Below the pieces are notes generated by a model. The model had not been told where the DNA came from. It saw only the letters and a program-made list of their open reading frames with translations, and searched no databases. Below, in pieces: positions 23,628 to 32,040 of a DNA stretch of 64,000 nt. The stretch covers positions 2,232,001 through 2,296,000 of the forward strand of contig JAVSGI010000005.1 of assembly GCA_032334235.1 (NCBI GenBank), in the 5' to 3' direction. A program made the position numbers and the translations under genes. Within the stretch, counting starts at the first letter, position 1. Each line of letters begins with the position of its first letter. Origin of the DNA: Paracoccaceae bacterium Fryx2 (GTDB lineage: Bacteria; Pseudomonadota; Alphaproteobacteria; Rhodobacterales; Rhodobacteraceae).

Positions 23628-26123
23628 ATGTCGATCCTTGCGACCCTGACCCAGATCCTGTTCGTGGGGCACAGTCTGGTCGGGCCCGACCTGCCGCCGC
23701 TGCTGGAGGCTGCGTTCGACGCAAAAGGCGCGCATGTCAGGGTGCAGGCGCAGGTGATCAACGGCGCGCCGCTGCGCTATGGCTGGGATCACTCGGACGA
23801 AGGCGAGCGGCTGGACGCGCGGGCGGAGCTGGCGCTGGGGGCGACCGACGTGCTGGTGCTGACCGAGGCCGTTCCGCTGGCCGGGCATCTGGAATGGAAC
23901 GATCCGGCCGGGCAGATGGTGAAGTTCGCCACGCTGGCCCACGACTCGAAGGCCGGGGTGCAGGTGTTCCTGTATGAGACCTGGCACAGCCTCGCCTCCG
24001 GCCCAGGTGCCGCGATCCCCGATGATCCGGGCGCTGCGGTGCCGTGGCGCGACCGGGTGGAGGCCGACCGCGTGCTGTGGCAGGGCATTGCCGACGCCGC
24101 CTCGGCCCGGCTGCCAGCGCCGGTGCGGCTGGTGCCTGCCGGGCAGGCGATGGGGCTGATGGCCGACGAGATCGCGGCGGGGCGGGTGCCGGGGCTGACC
24201 TCGATCCGCGACCTGTTTGCCGACGACATCCACCCCAACGGCAAGGGGTTGTATCTGTTGGCTATGGTGCATCTGGCGGCGATTACGGGGGAAAGCCCGC
24301 AGGGCCTTCCCTCCAAGCTGACCCGGGCGTGGCCCAGCCGCGATGCGATCCTGACCGACGATCAGGCGGCGGTGATGCAGCGCGTGGCCTGGGCAGCGGC
24401 AAAGGCGCAGCGCGCGCGGGAGGCGGGGCGGAGCGTTGCACCGGCTGCCCCCGTTGCCCCTGCCGTCCCTGCCCCGGCAGCAGCCACCGCCCCGCCCGTG
24501 ATGACGCCGATCACCAGCCCCCGTCTGGCCCTTGGCCTTTCGGGCGTGAACGACTGGTCGGTGCAGCAGCCGTTTCTCGACGTGATGAAGACCGCCCGGC
24601 CCTTCGTCGGCCACCTGCCCGGCCAGTGGGGCGGGATGGAGGATGCGGCGCTGCGCAATGGCGGCTGGCTGGATGCCGACGGCTGGCCGCGCGCGATGCC
24701 GCCCGGCGTCACCGGGCTTTCGACGCTGATCCTGACGGAAATGCCCGCCGCGGCCACCAGTCTTGCCGGGCGCTACCGGCTGGCCTATCGCGGGCAGGGC
24801 GAAGTGGTGCTGGGAGGGCGGGCGCAGAACCAGATGGCAGCGCCAGGCGCCATCAGCTTCGATTACACCCCCGGCGAGGGGGCGGTGATCGTGACCGTCG
24901 CCGCGACCGACCCCGCCGACCCGATCCGCGCGATTTCGGTGGTGCGCGAGGACCGGCTCGACCTCTGGGCAACGGGCGCGATCTTCAACCCCGACTGGCT
25001 GGCGCGGATTCGCGGGGCACAGGGCCTGCGCTTCATGGACTGGATGGCGACCAACGATTCCACCCTCGCCCGGCTGAAGGATCGCCCGAAACCCGGCGAT
25101 GCCACCTGGGCGCGCAATGGCGTGCCGGTCGAGGTGATGGTGGCGCTGGCCAACGACCTTCACGCCGACCCGTGGTTCACCCTGCCGCATCTGGCCGGGG
25201 ATGCGCTGGTGCGCGCCTATGCCGAGACGGTGCGCGACAGCCTTTCGCCCGACCTTGTGGCGCATGTCGAATATTCCAACGAGGCGTGGAACTGGCAGTT
25301 CGCACAGGCGCGGTGGATGGAGGAACAGGGCCGCGCCCGCTGGGGGCGAGACAATACCTGGGTGCAGTTCTACGCCCTGCGCGCCGCCGAGGTGGCCGGG
25401 ATCTGGGCGGAGGTCTATGGCGATCAGGCAAGGGCGCGGCTGGTGCGCGTGGTGGCGGTGCAGACTGGCTGGCTGGGGCTGGAGAAGTCGATCCTGCAGG
25501 CGCCGCTGGTGATCGCCGAAGGCCGCCCGGCCCCGGCCACCGGCTTCGATGCCTATGCGGTGACCGGCTATTTCTCGGCGCTGCTCGGCAGCGATGCCAA
25601 GGCGGCGATGGTGAAGGGCTGGCTGGCCGAAAGCCAGCCGGCGGCCGAGGCCGGCGCGCAGGGCCTGACCGGGGCGGAGCGCGACGCCCATCTGACGGCG
25701 CACCGCCACGATCTGGCGGTGACGCGGGCGGCACAGGAACTGGCCGACGGGTCGCTGTCGGGCGATGCCGAGGATTCGCTGGCCCGCCTGCTGGGCACCG
25801 TGCTGCCGCATCATGCGGCGGTGGCGAAGGCCAACGGCCTGCAACTGGTGATGTACGAGGGCGGCACGCATGTCGTGGGCTATGGCAGTCAGGTCGATGA
25901 TGCCGAGTTGACCGCGTTCTTCCTGCACCTGAACTATGCGCCCGAAATGGCCGACCTTTACCGCAGGCTGATGCAGGGCTGGCGCGGCCTGACCGATGCG
26001 CCGTTCAATGCCTTTGTCGATGTCTATGCGCCGAACAAATGGGGCAGCTGGGGCGCGCTGCGCCATCTGGACGACGACAACCCGCGCTGGCAGGCACTGG
26101 CGCAAGGGTGCGAGCGATGCTGA
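23628..26123 (+). CDS. Two-domain SGNH hydrolase fused to a glycoside-hydrolase-like domain
   Basis: An 831-aa protein. Residues 1-240 form an SGNH-like domain with GHSLVG (Ser16), LYETWHSL and DDIHPNGKG (Asp199-x2-His202), paralogous to the preceding gene. A Pro/Ala linker covers residues ~268-292. Residues ~298-830 look like a clan-A-type glycoside hydrolase, with VEYSNEAWNW (candidate acid Glu552) and MYEGGTHV (candidate nucleophile Glu744). There is no convincing signal peptide from the ATG at 23628, which is odd for an extracellular enzyme. The stop overlaps the next glycosyltransferase start, so it belongs to the polysaccharide operon. Confidence 0.72.
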   Translation: MSILATLTQILFVGHSLVGPDLPPLLEAAFDAKGAHVRVQAQVINGAPLRYGWDHSDEGERLDARAELALGATDVLVLTEAVPLAGHLEWNDPAGQMVKFATLAHDSKAGVQVFLYETWHSLASGPGAAIPDDPGAAVPWRDRVEADRVLWQGIADAASARLPAPVRLVPAGQAMGLMADEIAAGRVPGLTSIRDLFADDIHPNGKGLYLLAMVHLAAITGESPQGLPSKLTRAWPSRDAILTDDQAAVMQRVAWAAAKAQRAREAGRSVAPAAPVAPAVPAPAAATAPPVMTPITSPRLALGLSGVNDWSVQQPFLDVMKTARPFVGHLPGQWGGMEDAALRNGGWLDADGWPRAMPPGVTGLSTLILTEMPAAATSLAGRYRLAYRGQGEVVLGGRAQNQMAAPGAISFDYTPGEGAVIVTVAATDPADPIRAISVVREDRLDLWATGAIFNPDWLARIRGAQGLRFMDWMATNDSTLARLKDRPKPGDATWARNGVPVEVMVALANDLHADPWFTLPHLAGDALVRAYAETVRDSLSPDLVAHVEYSNEAWNWQFAQARWMEEQGRARWGRDNTWVQFYALRAAEVAGIWAEVYGDQARARLVRVVAVQTGWLGLEKSILQAPLVIAEGRPAPATGFDAYAVTGYFSALLGSDAKAAMVKGWLAESQPAAEAGAQGLTGAERDAHLTAHRHDLAVTRAAQELADGSLSGDAEDSLARLLGTVLPHHAAVAKANGLQLVMYEGGTHVVGYGSQVDDAELTAFFLHLNYAPEMADLYRRLMQGWRGLTDAPFNAFVDVYAPNKWGSWGALRHLDDDNPRWQALAQGCERC

Positions 26124-26941
26124 GCGTGATCATCCCCGCCTCGAACGAGGAAGCCTGGATCGGGCGGTGCCTTGCCGCGCTGCTGGCGTCTGACCCGGTG
26201 CCGGGCGGGGCAGAGGCGGTGGTGGTCGCCAATGGCTGCCAGGATGCGACGGTGGAAGTGGCCCGGGGTTTTGCCGCGCAGGCGGCGGCGGCGGGCTGGG
26301 GCTTCGCGGTGCTCGACCGGGCACAGGGCGGCAAGCCCGCGGCGCTGAACGCGGGCGACCGGGCGGCGCAGGGCGACGCGCGCGCCTACCTCGATGCCGA
26401 TGTGGTGGTCGGCCCCGGCCTTGCGGCACAACTCGCGCTGGCGCTGGCCCGGCCGGAGGCGGCCTATGCCACCGGCCGGGCGGTGATCCCGCGCCCGGCA
26501 AGCCGGGTCAGCCGCGCCTATGCCCGTTTCTGGCAGCGCCTGCCCTTCGCGCAGGGCGCGGCCCCGGGCCATGGCCTCTACGCGGTCAATGCGGCGGGGC
26601 GGGCGCGCTGGGGCGCCTTTCCGCCGGTGATCTCGGATGACACCTTCGTGCGGCTGCACTTCCGGCCAATGGAACGGCACCACTGCGCCGCCCCCTACGA
26701 CTGGCCGATGATCGAGGGCTTCGGCCCGCTGGTCCGGGTGCGCCGCCGTCAGGATGCGGGCGTGGCCGAACTGGCGCGGCTTTACCCCGCGCTTGCCAGT
26801 CGCGCCGAGCGCACCCGCCCCACTCTGCCGCACCTTGCCCGCCTTGCCCTGCAAGACCCCGCGGGCTTTGCGACCTACGCCGCCGTGTCGCTGGCCGTGC
26901 GCCTGCCCGCAGCCAAGACCGGCTGGACCCGCGGGCGCTGA
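26117..26941 (+). CDS. Glycosyltransferase family 2
   Basis: A 274-aa GT-A fold transferase opening with MLSVIIPASNEEAWIGRCL. It has the nucleotide-sugar site DRAQGGKPAALNAG and the DxD motif in YLDADVVV, then ISDDTFVRL further on. It has no membrane segments and probably adds one sugar to a lipid-linked intermediate at the inner membrane. Its ATG lies within the last codons of the SGNH-GH gene (7-nt overlap), so the two are co-expressed. Confidence 0.88.
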   Translation: MLSVIIPASNEEAWIGRCLAALLASDPVPGGAEAVVVANGCQDATVEVARGFAAQAAAAGWGFAVLDRAQGGKPAALNAGDRAAQGDARAYLDADVVVGPGLAAQLALALARPEAAYATGRAVIPRPASRVSRAYARFWQRLPFAQGAAPGHGLYAVNAAGRARWGAFPPVISDDTFVRLHFRPMERHHCAAPYDWPMIEGFGPLVRVRRRQDAGVAELARLYPALASRAERTRPTLPHLARLALQDPAGFATYAAVSLAVRLPAAKTGWTRGR

Positions 26942-26960
26942 CCTGCCCTTTCTTCTGTTC

Positions 26961-26981
26961 TCAAATATCCCCGCCGGAGGC
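26961..26981 (+). repeat. Intergenic repeat, copy 4 (short form)
   Basis: TCAAATATCCC-CGCCGGAGGC, the right part of the element, in the 66-bp gap between two convergent glycosyltransferase genes. The CATCTTGG head is replaced by TTCTGTTC. Confidence 0.7.
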
Positions 26982-27007
26982 TCCCGCCTCTCCGCCAGCC
27001 CGCCGCC

Positions 27008-27790
27008 TCAGGCACAGGGCCCCAGATCGGCCCAGCCGCAGCGCGCGGCCAGCAGGCGCGGGTCGTGCCCGGTGCCCACCGCCATCCCCGCCCGCACCCC
27101 GACCGACCGGCGGTCATGCCAGCGGTCGCGCAGCAGATGCAACCCGTGGCGGCTGATCTTGGTGATCGGGGTGCGCAGCGGCAGCGCCGCCGCCCATTTG
27201 CGCTGCATGAAGCGGTAGCATTCGGTGAAATCGGCACCCAGCGTCTCGTGATAGCGGTCGTTGTGGATGCAGGGCAGGCCCACGGCCCAGGCACCCTTGC
27301 CCGCCGCGCGGGCGGTCTGGGCGATGTCGGTGCCATACATGTGCCAGCCCGGCAGCGCCTCGTCGAACCGCAGGCCCGAGGCGCGGCGCAGCACGATCAG
27401 CATCTCGTCGAAGCCCTGCACCGCCGTGGGCGCCAGCGGCACCCGCCCGACGATCGCCCCCAGCGACGACGACCACACCGGCCCCAGATGCGCCCCGTCC
27501 ACCCCGATGCCAAAGGCCCCGAGCAGGCCCCAATCGGGGTCAGCCGCCGCGACTTCGGCAATCCGGGCGGCAAGCAGCGCGTCCCAGCCTTGCGGCAGGT
27601 AAACATCGTGATGCGCGAACACGATGACCGGCGCCGAGGTCGCATCCAGTGCGCGGTTGTACGCGATGGCGGCCGAGGGCGCATCGGCCTCGACATGCAG
27701 CGGCGTGGTGCCAAGCAGCGGCGACAGCGCCAGATTGGCGGCAAGGATGGCGGGCGAATGGCTGGCGGCGGCAATGGCGATCTGGCTCAT
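27008..27790 (-). CDS. Glycosyltransferase-like protein (GT2-like)
   Basis: A 260-aa protein with a GT-A-like fold: PLHVEADAPSAAIAYNRAL, VIVFAHHDVYLPQGW and ALPGWHMYGTDIAQTA. It resembles the small 'glycosyltransferase-like family 2' proteins in which HHDV replaces the usual DxD. The start at 27790 overlaps the stop of the upstream GT4 gene by 4 nt. Sugar donor and acceptor are unknown. Confidence 0.75.
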   Translation of the reverse strand: MSQIAIAAASHSPAILAANLALSPLLGTTPLHVEADAPSAAIAYNRALDATSAPVIVFAHHDVYLPQGWDALLAARIAEVAAADPDWGLLGAFGIGVDGAHLGPVWSSSLGAIVGRVPLAPTAVQGFDEMLIVLRRASGLRFDEALPGWHMYGTDIAQTARAAGKGAWAVGLPCIHNDRYHETLGADFTECYRFMQRKWAAALPLRTPITKISRHGLHLLRDRWHDRRSVGVRAGMAVGTGHDPRLLAARCGWADLGPCA

Positions 27791-28992
27791 GCATGGTCCG
27801 ATGCGGTGAAAAGGGCGGCGAGTTTCGCGGCCTCGCGGTCGATGTCGTGGCGCTGGAAGGCGCGGGCGCGGGCGGCGCGGCCCATCGCGGCCAGCCGGTC
27901 GGGCAGGGTGGCGGCCAGCGCGTCGATGGCCCCGGCCAGCGCGGCGGCATCGCCCGCAGGCACCAGCCAGCCGGTTTTCCCCGGCAGCACCAGTTCCGGC
28001 AGCCCGGCGATGGCGGTGGCGATCACCGGGCGGCCCGACGCCATCGCCTCCATCACCACCACCGGCAGCCCTTCGGCAAAGGACGGCAGCACCAGCGCGT
28101 GGGCCTGCGCCAGCGCCGCGCGCACTCCGGCCTCGTCCTGCCACCCCGCCAGCGTGACCTGCGCCCCCAGCCCTGCCGCCGAAATGGCGGCCTCCAGCGT
28201 GGGCCGCAACCCGCCGTCACCGACCAGCGTCAGGTGCAGGCCGGGGTGGCGGGGGGCGGCCAGCGCCAGCGCCTCGACCAGAAGGGCGAAGCCCTTCTGC
28301 GGCGCCAGCCGCCCGATGGCGACCAGGCGTGGGCCGTCTGCGGGAAAGGCGGCGGGTTCGGGGAAGCGGGCAGGCTGGATGCCGCAATGCACCACATGCA
28401 GGCGCGGCCAGAGGTCGGGCGTCACCCAGCGGCACATCTGGCTGCGCCCGAAGCTGGAGACCAGCACGCAGAACGCGGCACGGCGGGCCTTTTCGCCAAG
28501 GCTCAGGGCGACTGGGGCGTCGAACTCCTCGGGGCCGTGGGTGGTGAAGCTGTAGCGCGGCCCGCCCAGCGCGTGTGCCAGCATGGCGACGGTGGCGGAG
28601 TTGGTGCCGAAATGGGCGTGCAGATGGATGATGCCAAGGGCCTCGCAGCGCCGGGCGACATGCGCGGCCTCGGCCAGATAGACCAGATGGCGCAGCCGCC
28701 CGCCCCCGCGCACACCGCAGGCAAGCGCCAGCCGCAGCGCGCCCCACGTCCGGCCCGGTCCCCGCGTCATCCAGCCCAGCGCCGAGGACGCGAGCCGCAG
28801 CGGCGGGGTTTCCAGCACATGCTCGGTGCGCGCATCCTCGTCCAGATCTTCTGGATCGACCAGCGCCGCGCGGTCGGAGCGCATGGCGAAACGGTGGACC
28901 GTCAGGCCAAGCCGTTCCAGCGCCCGGATTTCCCGCCGGATGAAGCTGTGCGAGGCGCGGGGGTAGGTGTTCACGAGATAGGCGATCTGCAC
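27787..28992 (-). CDS. Glycosyltransferase family 4
   Basis: A 401-aa GT-B enzyme. The N-terminal domain starts MQIAYLVNTYPRASHSFIRREI, a colanic-acid-type GT start, and includes IHLHAHFGTNSA and FTTHGPEEFD. The C-terminal donor-binding domain has VAIGRLAPQKGF, LVGDGGLR and the E-x7-E motif in SFAEGLPVVVMEAMASG. It transfers a sugar in the assembly of the surface polymer. It is first of a two-gene minus-strand unit, divergent from the flippase gene. Confidence 0.9.
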   Translation of the reverse strand: MQIAYLVNTYPRASHSFIRREIRALERLGLTVHRFAMRSDRAALVDPEDLDEDARTEHVLETPPLRLASSALGWMTRGPGRTWGALRLALACGVRGGGRLRHLVYLAEAAHVARRCEALGIIHLHAHFGTNSATVAMLAHALGGPRYSFTTHGPEEFDAPVALSLGEKARRAAFCVLVSSFGRSQMCRWVTPDLWPRLHVVHCGIQPARFPEPAAFPADGPRLVAIGRLAPQKGFALLVEALALAAPRHPGLHLTLVGDGGLRPTLEAAISAAGLGAQVTLAGWQDEAGVRAALAQAHALVLPSFAEGLPVVVMEAMASGRPVIATAIAGLPELVLPGKTGWLVPAGDAAALAGAIDALAATLPDRLAAMGRAARARAFQRHDIDREAAKLAALFTASDHA

Positions 28993-29123
28993 GCGGGCCC
29001 CCGGGGTGGTTCGGGGTGCAGAGTGCGCAGCGCCAGGGTTCGGCGCAAGGGGCAGCGGCGCGCGCGGCGGCGATTGACGCCCCGAAAGCCCCCGCCTAGT
29101 GTCGCGCGACAGAGGATGCCGCC

Positions 29124-30485
29124 ATGACCGCCGCCCCCCTTCCCGACATGGCCCCGCGCCCCGGCCTGTTCGCCCGGGCGCTGCGCGGGTCGGCGATCAC
29201 GGCGGGCAGCTATGCGCTGGCGCAGGCGCTGCGGCTGGCATCGAACCTGATCCTGACGCGGCTGCTGTTTCCCGAGGCGTTCGGGATGATGGCGCTGGTG
29301 TCGGTGTTTCTGGTCGGGCTGTCGATGTTTTCCGATGTCGGCATCGGCCCGGCCATCGCGCAGAACCGTCGCGGCGACGACCCTTCGTTTCTGAACACGG
29401 CATGGACGATTCAGGTGATCCGGGGGCTGTTGCTGTGGCTGGCGACCTGCGCCGTGGCGCTGCCTGCGGCGCGGTTCTACGATGCGCCGGAACTGGCGCT
29501 GCTGCTGCCCGCCGCCGGGGTGACGCTGCTGATTTCCGGCTTCAGCCCGACGCGGATCGACACGGCGAACCGGCATCTGCTGCTGGGGCGGGTGACGGCG
29601 CTTGATCTGGCAAGCCAGATCGTCGGGATGGTTGCCATGGTGGCGCTGGCGCTGGCGATGGGGTCGATATGGGCGCTGGTGCTGGGGGCGATTGTGGGGG
29701 CGGTGGCGCGGCTGGTGCTGATGCAGAGGTTTCTGCCCGGGCCGCGCAACCGCTTTGCCTGGGACGCGGCGGCGGGGGTCGAGCTGATCCGGTTCGGCAA
29801 GTGGATCTTCCTTTCCACCGCCTGCGGCTTTCTGCTGGCGCAGGGCGACAAGGCCATTCTCGGGGCTTACCTGCCGCTGGATGCGCTGGGGGTTTACAAC
29901 ATCGGCTATTTCCTTGCGTCGTTCCCGATGCTGCTGGGCGGGGCGGTGACCGGGCGCATCCTGATACCGCTCTACCGCGACCATCCGCCGGGCGCTTCGG
30001 CCGCCAATGCCGCACGGCTGCGCCGCCTGCGCCATGGCGTGTCGGGAACCGTGCTGGCGCTGCTGGCGGTGATGGCCTTTGCCGGGGTGCCGCTGGTCGG
30101 GCTGCTGTATGACGCGCGCTATGCGGGTGCCGGGGCCATCGTGGTGCTGATCGCCTGCGTGCAGATGCCTGCGGTGATCGGGATGACCTACGATCAGGCG
30201 GCACTGGCGGCCGGAGATTCGCGCAGCTACTTTCTGGTGATCGCGCTGAAGGCGGCGGTGCAGACGCTGGCCTTCCTGATCGGGGCCGAAACGGGCGGGC
30301 TGGCCGGGGCGCTGGTGGCGCAGGGGGTGGCGCTGGCGGCGGTGCATCCGGCGATCATCTGGCTGGCGCGGCGGCATGGCGTCTGGGATGGCGGGCATGA
30401 TCTGGTCTGCGCGCTGGCGGTGCTGGTGCTGGGTGGGCTGGCGCTGTGGGTGAATCTTGGGGCTTTGCAGGCACTTGGCGGTTGA
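29124..30485 (+). CDS. Oligosaccharide flippase (Wzx-type, PST/MOP family)
   Basis: A 453-aa polytopic protein with about 12 hydrophobic segments and the family's N-terminal block (GSAITAGSYALAQALRLASN, LTRLLFPEAFGMMALV). It would flip undecaprenyl-linked repeat units to the periplasm. Divergent from the GT4/GT pair at 28992. The start is chosen at the first ATG before the conserved block. It is the only export-type protein of the locus, so any polyketide-peptide attached to the glycan would probably leave through it. Confidence 0.88.
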   Translation: MTAAPLPDMAPRPGLFARALRGSAITAGSYALAQALRLASNLILTRLLFPEAFGMMALVSVFLVGLSMFSDVGIGPAIAQNRRGDDPSFLNTAWTIQVIRGLLLWLATCAVALPAARFYDAPELALLLPAAGVTLLISGFSPTRIDTANRHLLLGRVTALDLASQIVGMVAMVALALAMGSIWALVLGAIVGAVARLVLMQRFLPGPRNRFAWDAAAGVELIRFGKWIFLSTACGFLLAQGDKAILGAYLPLDALGVYNIGYFLASFPMLLGGAVTGRILIPLYRDHPPGASAANAARLRRLRHGVSGTVLALLAVMAFAGVPLVGLLYDARYAGAGAIVVLIACVQMPAVIGMTYDQAALAAGDSRSYFLVIALKAAVQTLAFLIGAETGGLAGALVAQGVALAAVHPAIIWLARRHGVWDGGHDLVCALAVLVLGGLALWVNLGALQALGG

Positions 30486-30628
30486 TCTGGTGGCATTTCT
30501 GCAACCGGAGGCTTAAATCCGCCGAAAACTGCCTCAAGCTTTCATCAGTTGCAACTCGGCGCTGACAATGTTGCGAAATCATGGCATCGTTTTCCGGTAA
30601 ATCGCGGCGGAGGCGGAGGCCCGGTGAC

Positions 30629-30835
30629 ATGCTGATTGGTTTGGTTCTGTCTGGTATTCTCTCCGGTCTGGCCGGACTTGCCTGGGCGGTGATGCAAGGG
30701 CATCCACTGCCGGTGATTCTGGCCTTCTACCCGCTGGCCGGGTTTTGCGGCACCGCAAGCTTTGTGCTGGTGGTCCTTTGGCTGGGCGGTCGCGCGGAAA
30801 CGCGGTCGCACGTCGGGGTTCAGGGGCAGGGCTGA
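30629..30835 (+). CDS. Small two-helix membrane protein
   Basis: A 68-aa protein with two hydrophobic segments (MLIGLVLSGILSGLAGLAWAV and LAFYPLAGFCGTASFVLVVLWL) and a polar tail. A GGAGG element precedes the ATG at 30629. The in-frame ATG at 30581 would add 16 residues with a run of Arg. Function unknown. It lies between the flippase and the ExoY gene and is followed by a terminator, so it is probably the end of the flippase transcript. Confidence 0.6.
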   Translation: MLIGLVLSGILSGLAGLAWAVMQGHPLPVILAFYPLAGFCGTASFVLVVLWLGGRAETRSHVGVQGQG

Positions 30836-30868
30836 CCCGCGATTGATTCCGCATCGTGAACAATGAAC

Positions 30869-30886
30869 CGCAGCCTTCGGGCTGCG
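30869..30886 (+). terminator. Rho-independent terminator
   Basis: CGCAGCC-TTCG-GGCTGCG followed by TTTGCGTTTG: a 7-bp stem closed by a UUCG tetraloop and a T-rich tail, 33 nt after the small membrane protein's stop. Confidence 0.8.
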
Positions 30887-31000
30887 TTTGCGTTTGTCGG
30901 CAGGCATCTGCGGCAAGGCGCGACATGCCCGCGACACCGGCCCCGCACCGAATCGCCGGGGCCGCCCAAGTGCATGTTTCGCGGCCAGTTCAACGCACGG

Positions 31001-31029
31001 TTGTTAAAAAGGTAAAGGCTACGTTAACA
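31001..31029 (+). promoter_or_regulatory. Candidate promoter for the exoY-like gene
   Basis: TTGTTA at 31001-31006 and TTAACA at 31024-31029, spaced 17 bp, inside the only AT-rich stretch of this gap. A weak consensus match, noted because of its position. Confidence 0.3.
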
Positions 31030-31287
31030 TTGGCGCGAGCCGCGAAAAACCGTTGGTTAATCGCAGGCAAACGTGCGACGGGCAAGCGCATGGCTGTCGC
31101 CAATGCGGCGCAAATGAAGGTAAAATAAGTCTTGGGGGCGTTCATTTCGAGTGAAGGTCATGCGGCCAGACAAAACGGATTCAGACGACGTTCCCGGCAC
31201 CCGGGCGATGCCGAAATCCGGCATTGCCGCCCGGGCCGCCACCCGACCCGGGCAGCAGCCCCGGCGATTGTTCAGGGGTAACAGACA

Positions 31288-31992
31288 ATGACCTTCAGTT
31301 ACCCGGACTTTCTGACTGCGCAATCGGTGCCCGCCGATTGCCAGGATCCGAAGGCCAAGCCGGGCACCGCCCGGCAGCGGCGGCCGGGGCTTTACCGGCG
31401 GCTGTTCAAGCGCACGCTGGACCTTGGGCTGATCGTGCTGGCCGCGCCGGTCGTGGTGCTGCTGGTGGCGGGGCTGGCGGTGGCGGTGGCGCGTGACGGG
31501 GGCAACCCGTTCTATACCCAGACCCGGGTCGGCAAGGACGGGCGGCCCTTCCGCATGTGGAAGCTGCGCAGCATGGTCACCGATGCCGACACCCGGATGG
31601 TCGAGCATCTGGCCCGCGACCCTGCCGCCCGCGCCGAATGGGATGAAACCCAGAAGCTGAAACAGGACCCGCGCGTGACCCGGATGGGCACCTTCCTGCG
31701 CCGGGCCTCGCTTGACGAGCTGCCGCAGCTGTGGAACGTGCTGACCGGCGACATGAGCCTGGTCGGGCCGCGCCCGATGATGCCGAACCAGCGCGACCTT
31801 TATCCGGGCGACGCCTATTATGCGCTGCGGCCGGGGATCACCGGCTTCTGGCAGACAGCCGGACGCAACCGCACCACGTTCGAGGCGCGGGCCGGTTTCG
31901 ATGCGGCCTACGAGGCCGACCTGACGCTGTGGACCGATGTGAAGATCCTGACGCGGACGGTCGGCGTCGTGGTGAAATGCACCGGCTATTAG
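31288..31992 (+). CDS. Undecaprenyl-phosphate sugar phosphotransferase (ExoY/WcaJ type)
   Basis: The 234-aa priming enzyme of polysaccharide synthesis, which moves a sugar-1-phosphate onto undecaprenyl phosphate. It shows the bacterial sugar transferase pattern. A membrane re-entrant helix (YRRLFKRTLDLGLIVLAAPV) is followed by RVGKDGRPFRMWKLRSM, LRRASLDELPQLWNVLTGDMSLVGPRPM and PGITGFWQ. It is of the short class without extra N-terminal helices. CAGGGG lies about 10 nt upstream. It starts the lipid-linked assembly that the locus's glycosyltransferases extend. Confidence 0.93.
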   Translation: MTFSYPDFLTAQSVPADCQDPKAKPGTARQRRPGLYRRLFKRTLDLGLIVLAAPVVVLLVAGLAVAVARDGGNPFYTQTRVGKDGRPFRMWKLRSMVTDADTRMVEHLARDPAARAEWDETQKLKQDPRVTRMGTFLRRASLDELPQLWNVLTGDMSLVGPRPMMPNQRDLYPGDAYYALRPGITGFWQTAGRNRTTFEARAGFDAAYEADLTLWTDVKILTRTVGVVVKCTGY

Positions 31993-32040
31993 GCGGGGCC
32001 TGCCCCGGGGTGGCCTGCAATCCCGGGCAATGCCGGCGGT

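Larger units (their letters stand above)
30836..31287. other. Regulatory gap before the priming glycosyltransferase
   Basis: About 450 bases without a convincing gene. It contains the terminator at 30869-30886 and an AT-rich promoter-like stretch at 31000-31140 with several TTAA words. The ~150 bases before the ATG would be a long untranslated leader. Confidence 0.6.

Noticed and set aside
23628-24310. Frameshift or split between the two SGNH genes
   Set aside because: Both copies have complete motif sets and separate starts and stops, so they are paralogues rather than fragments of one gene.
22371-26105. 1244-codon minus-strand frame across the SGNH genes
   Set aside because: Only its last 76 codons (the WGR domain) look like protein; the rest is antisense to real genes.
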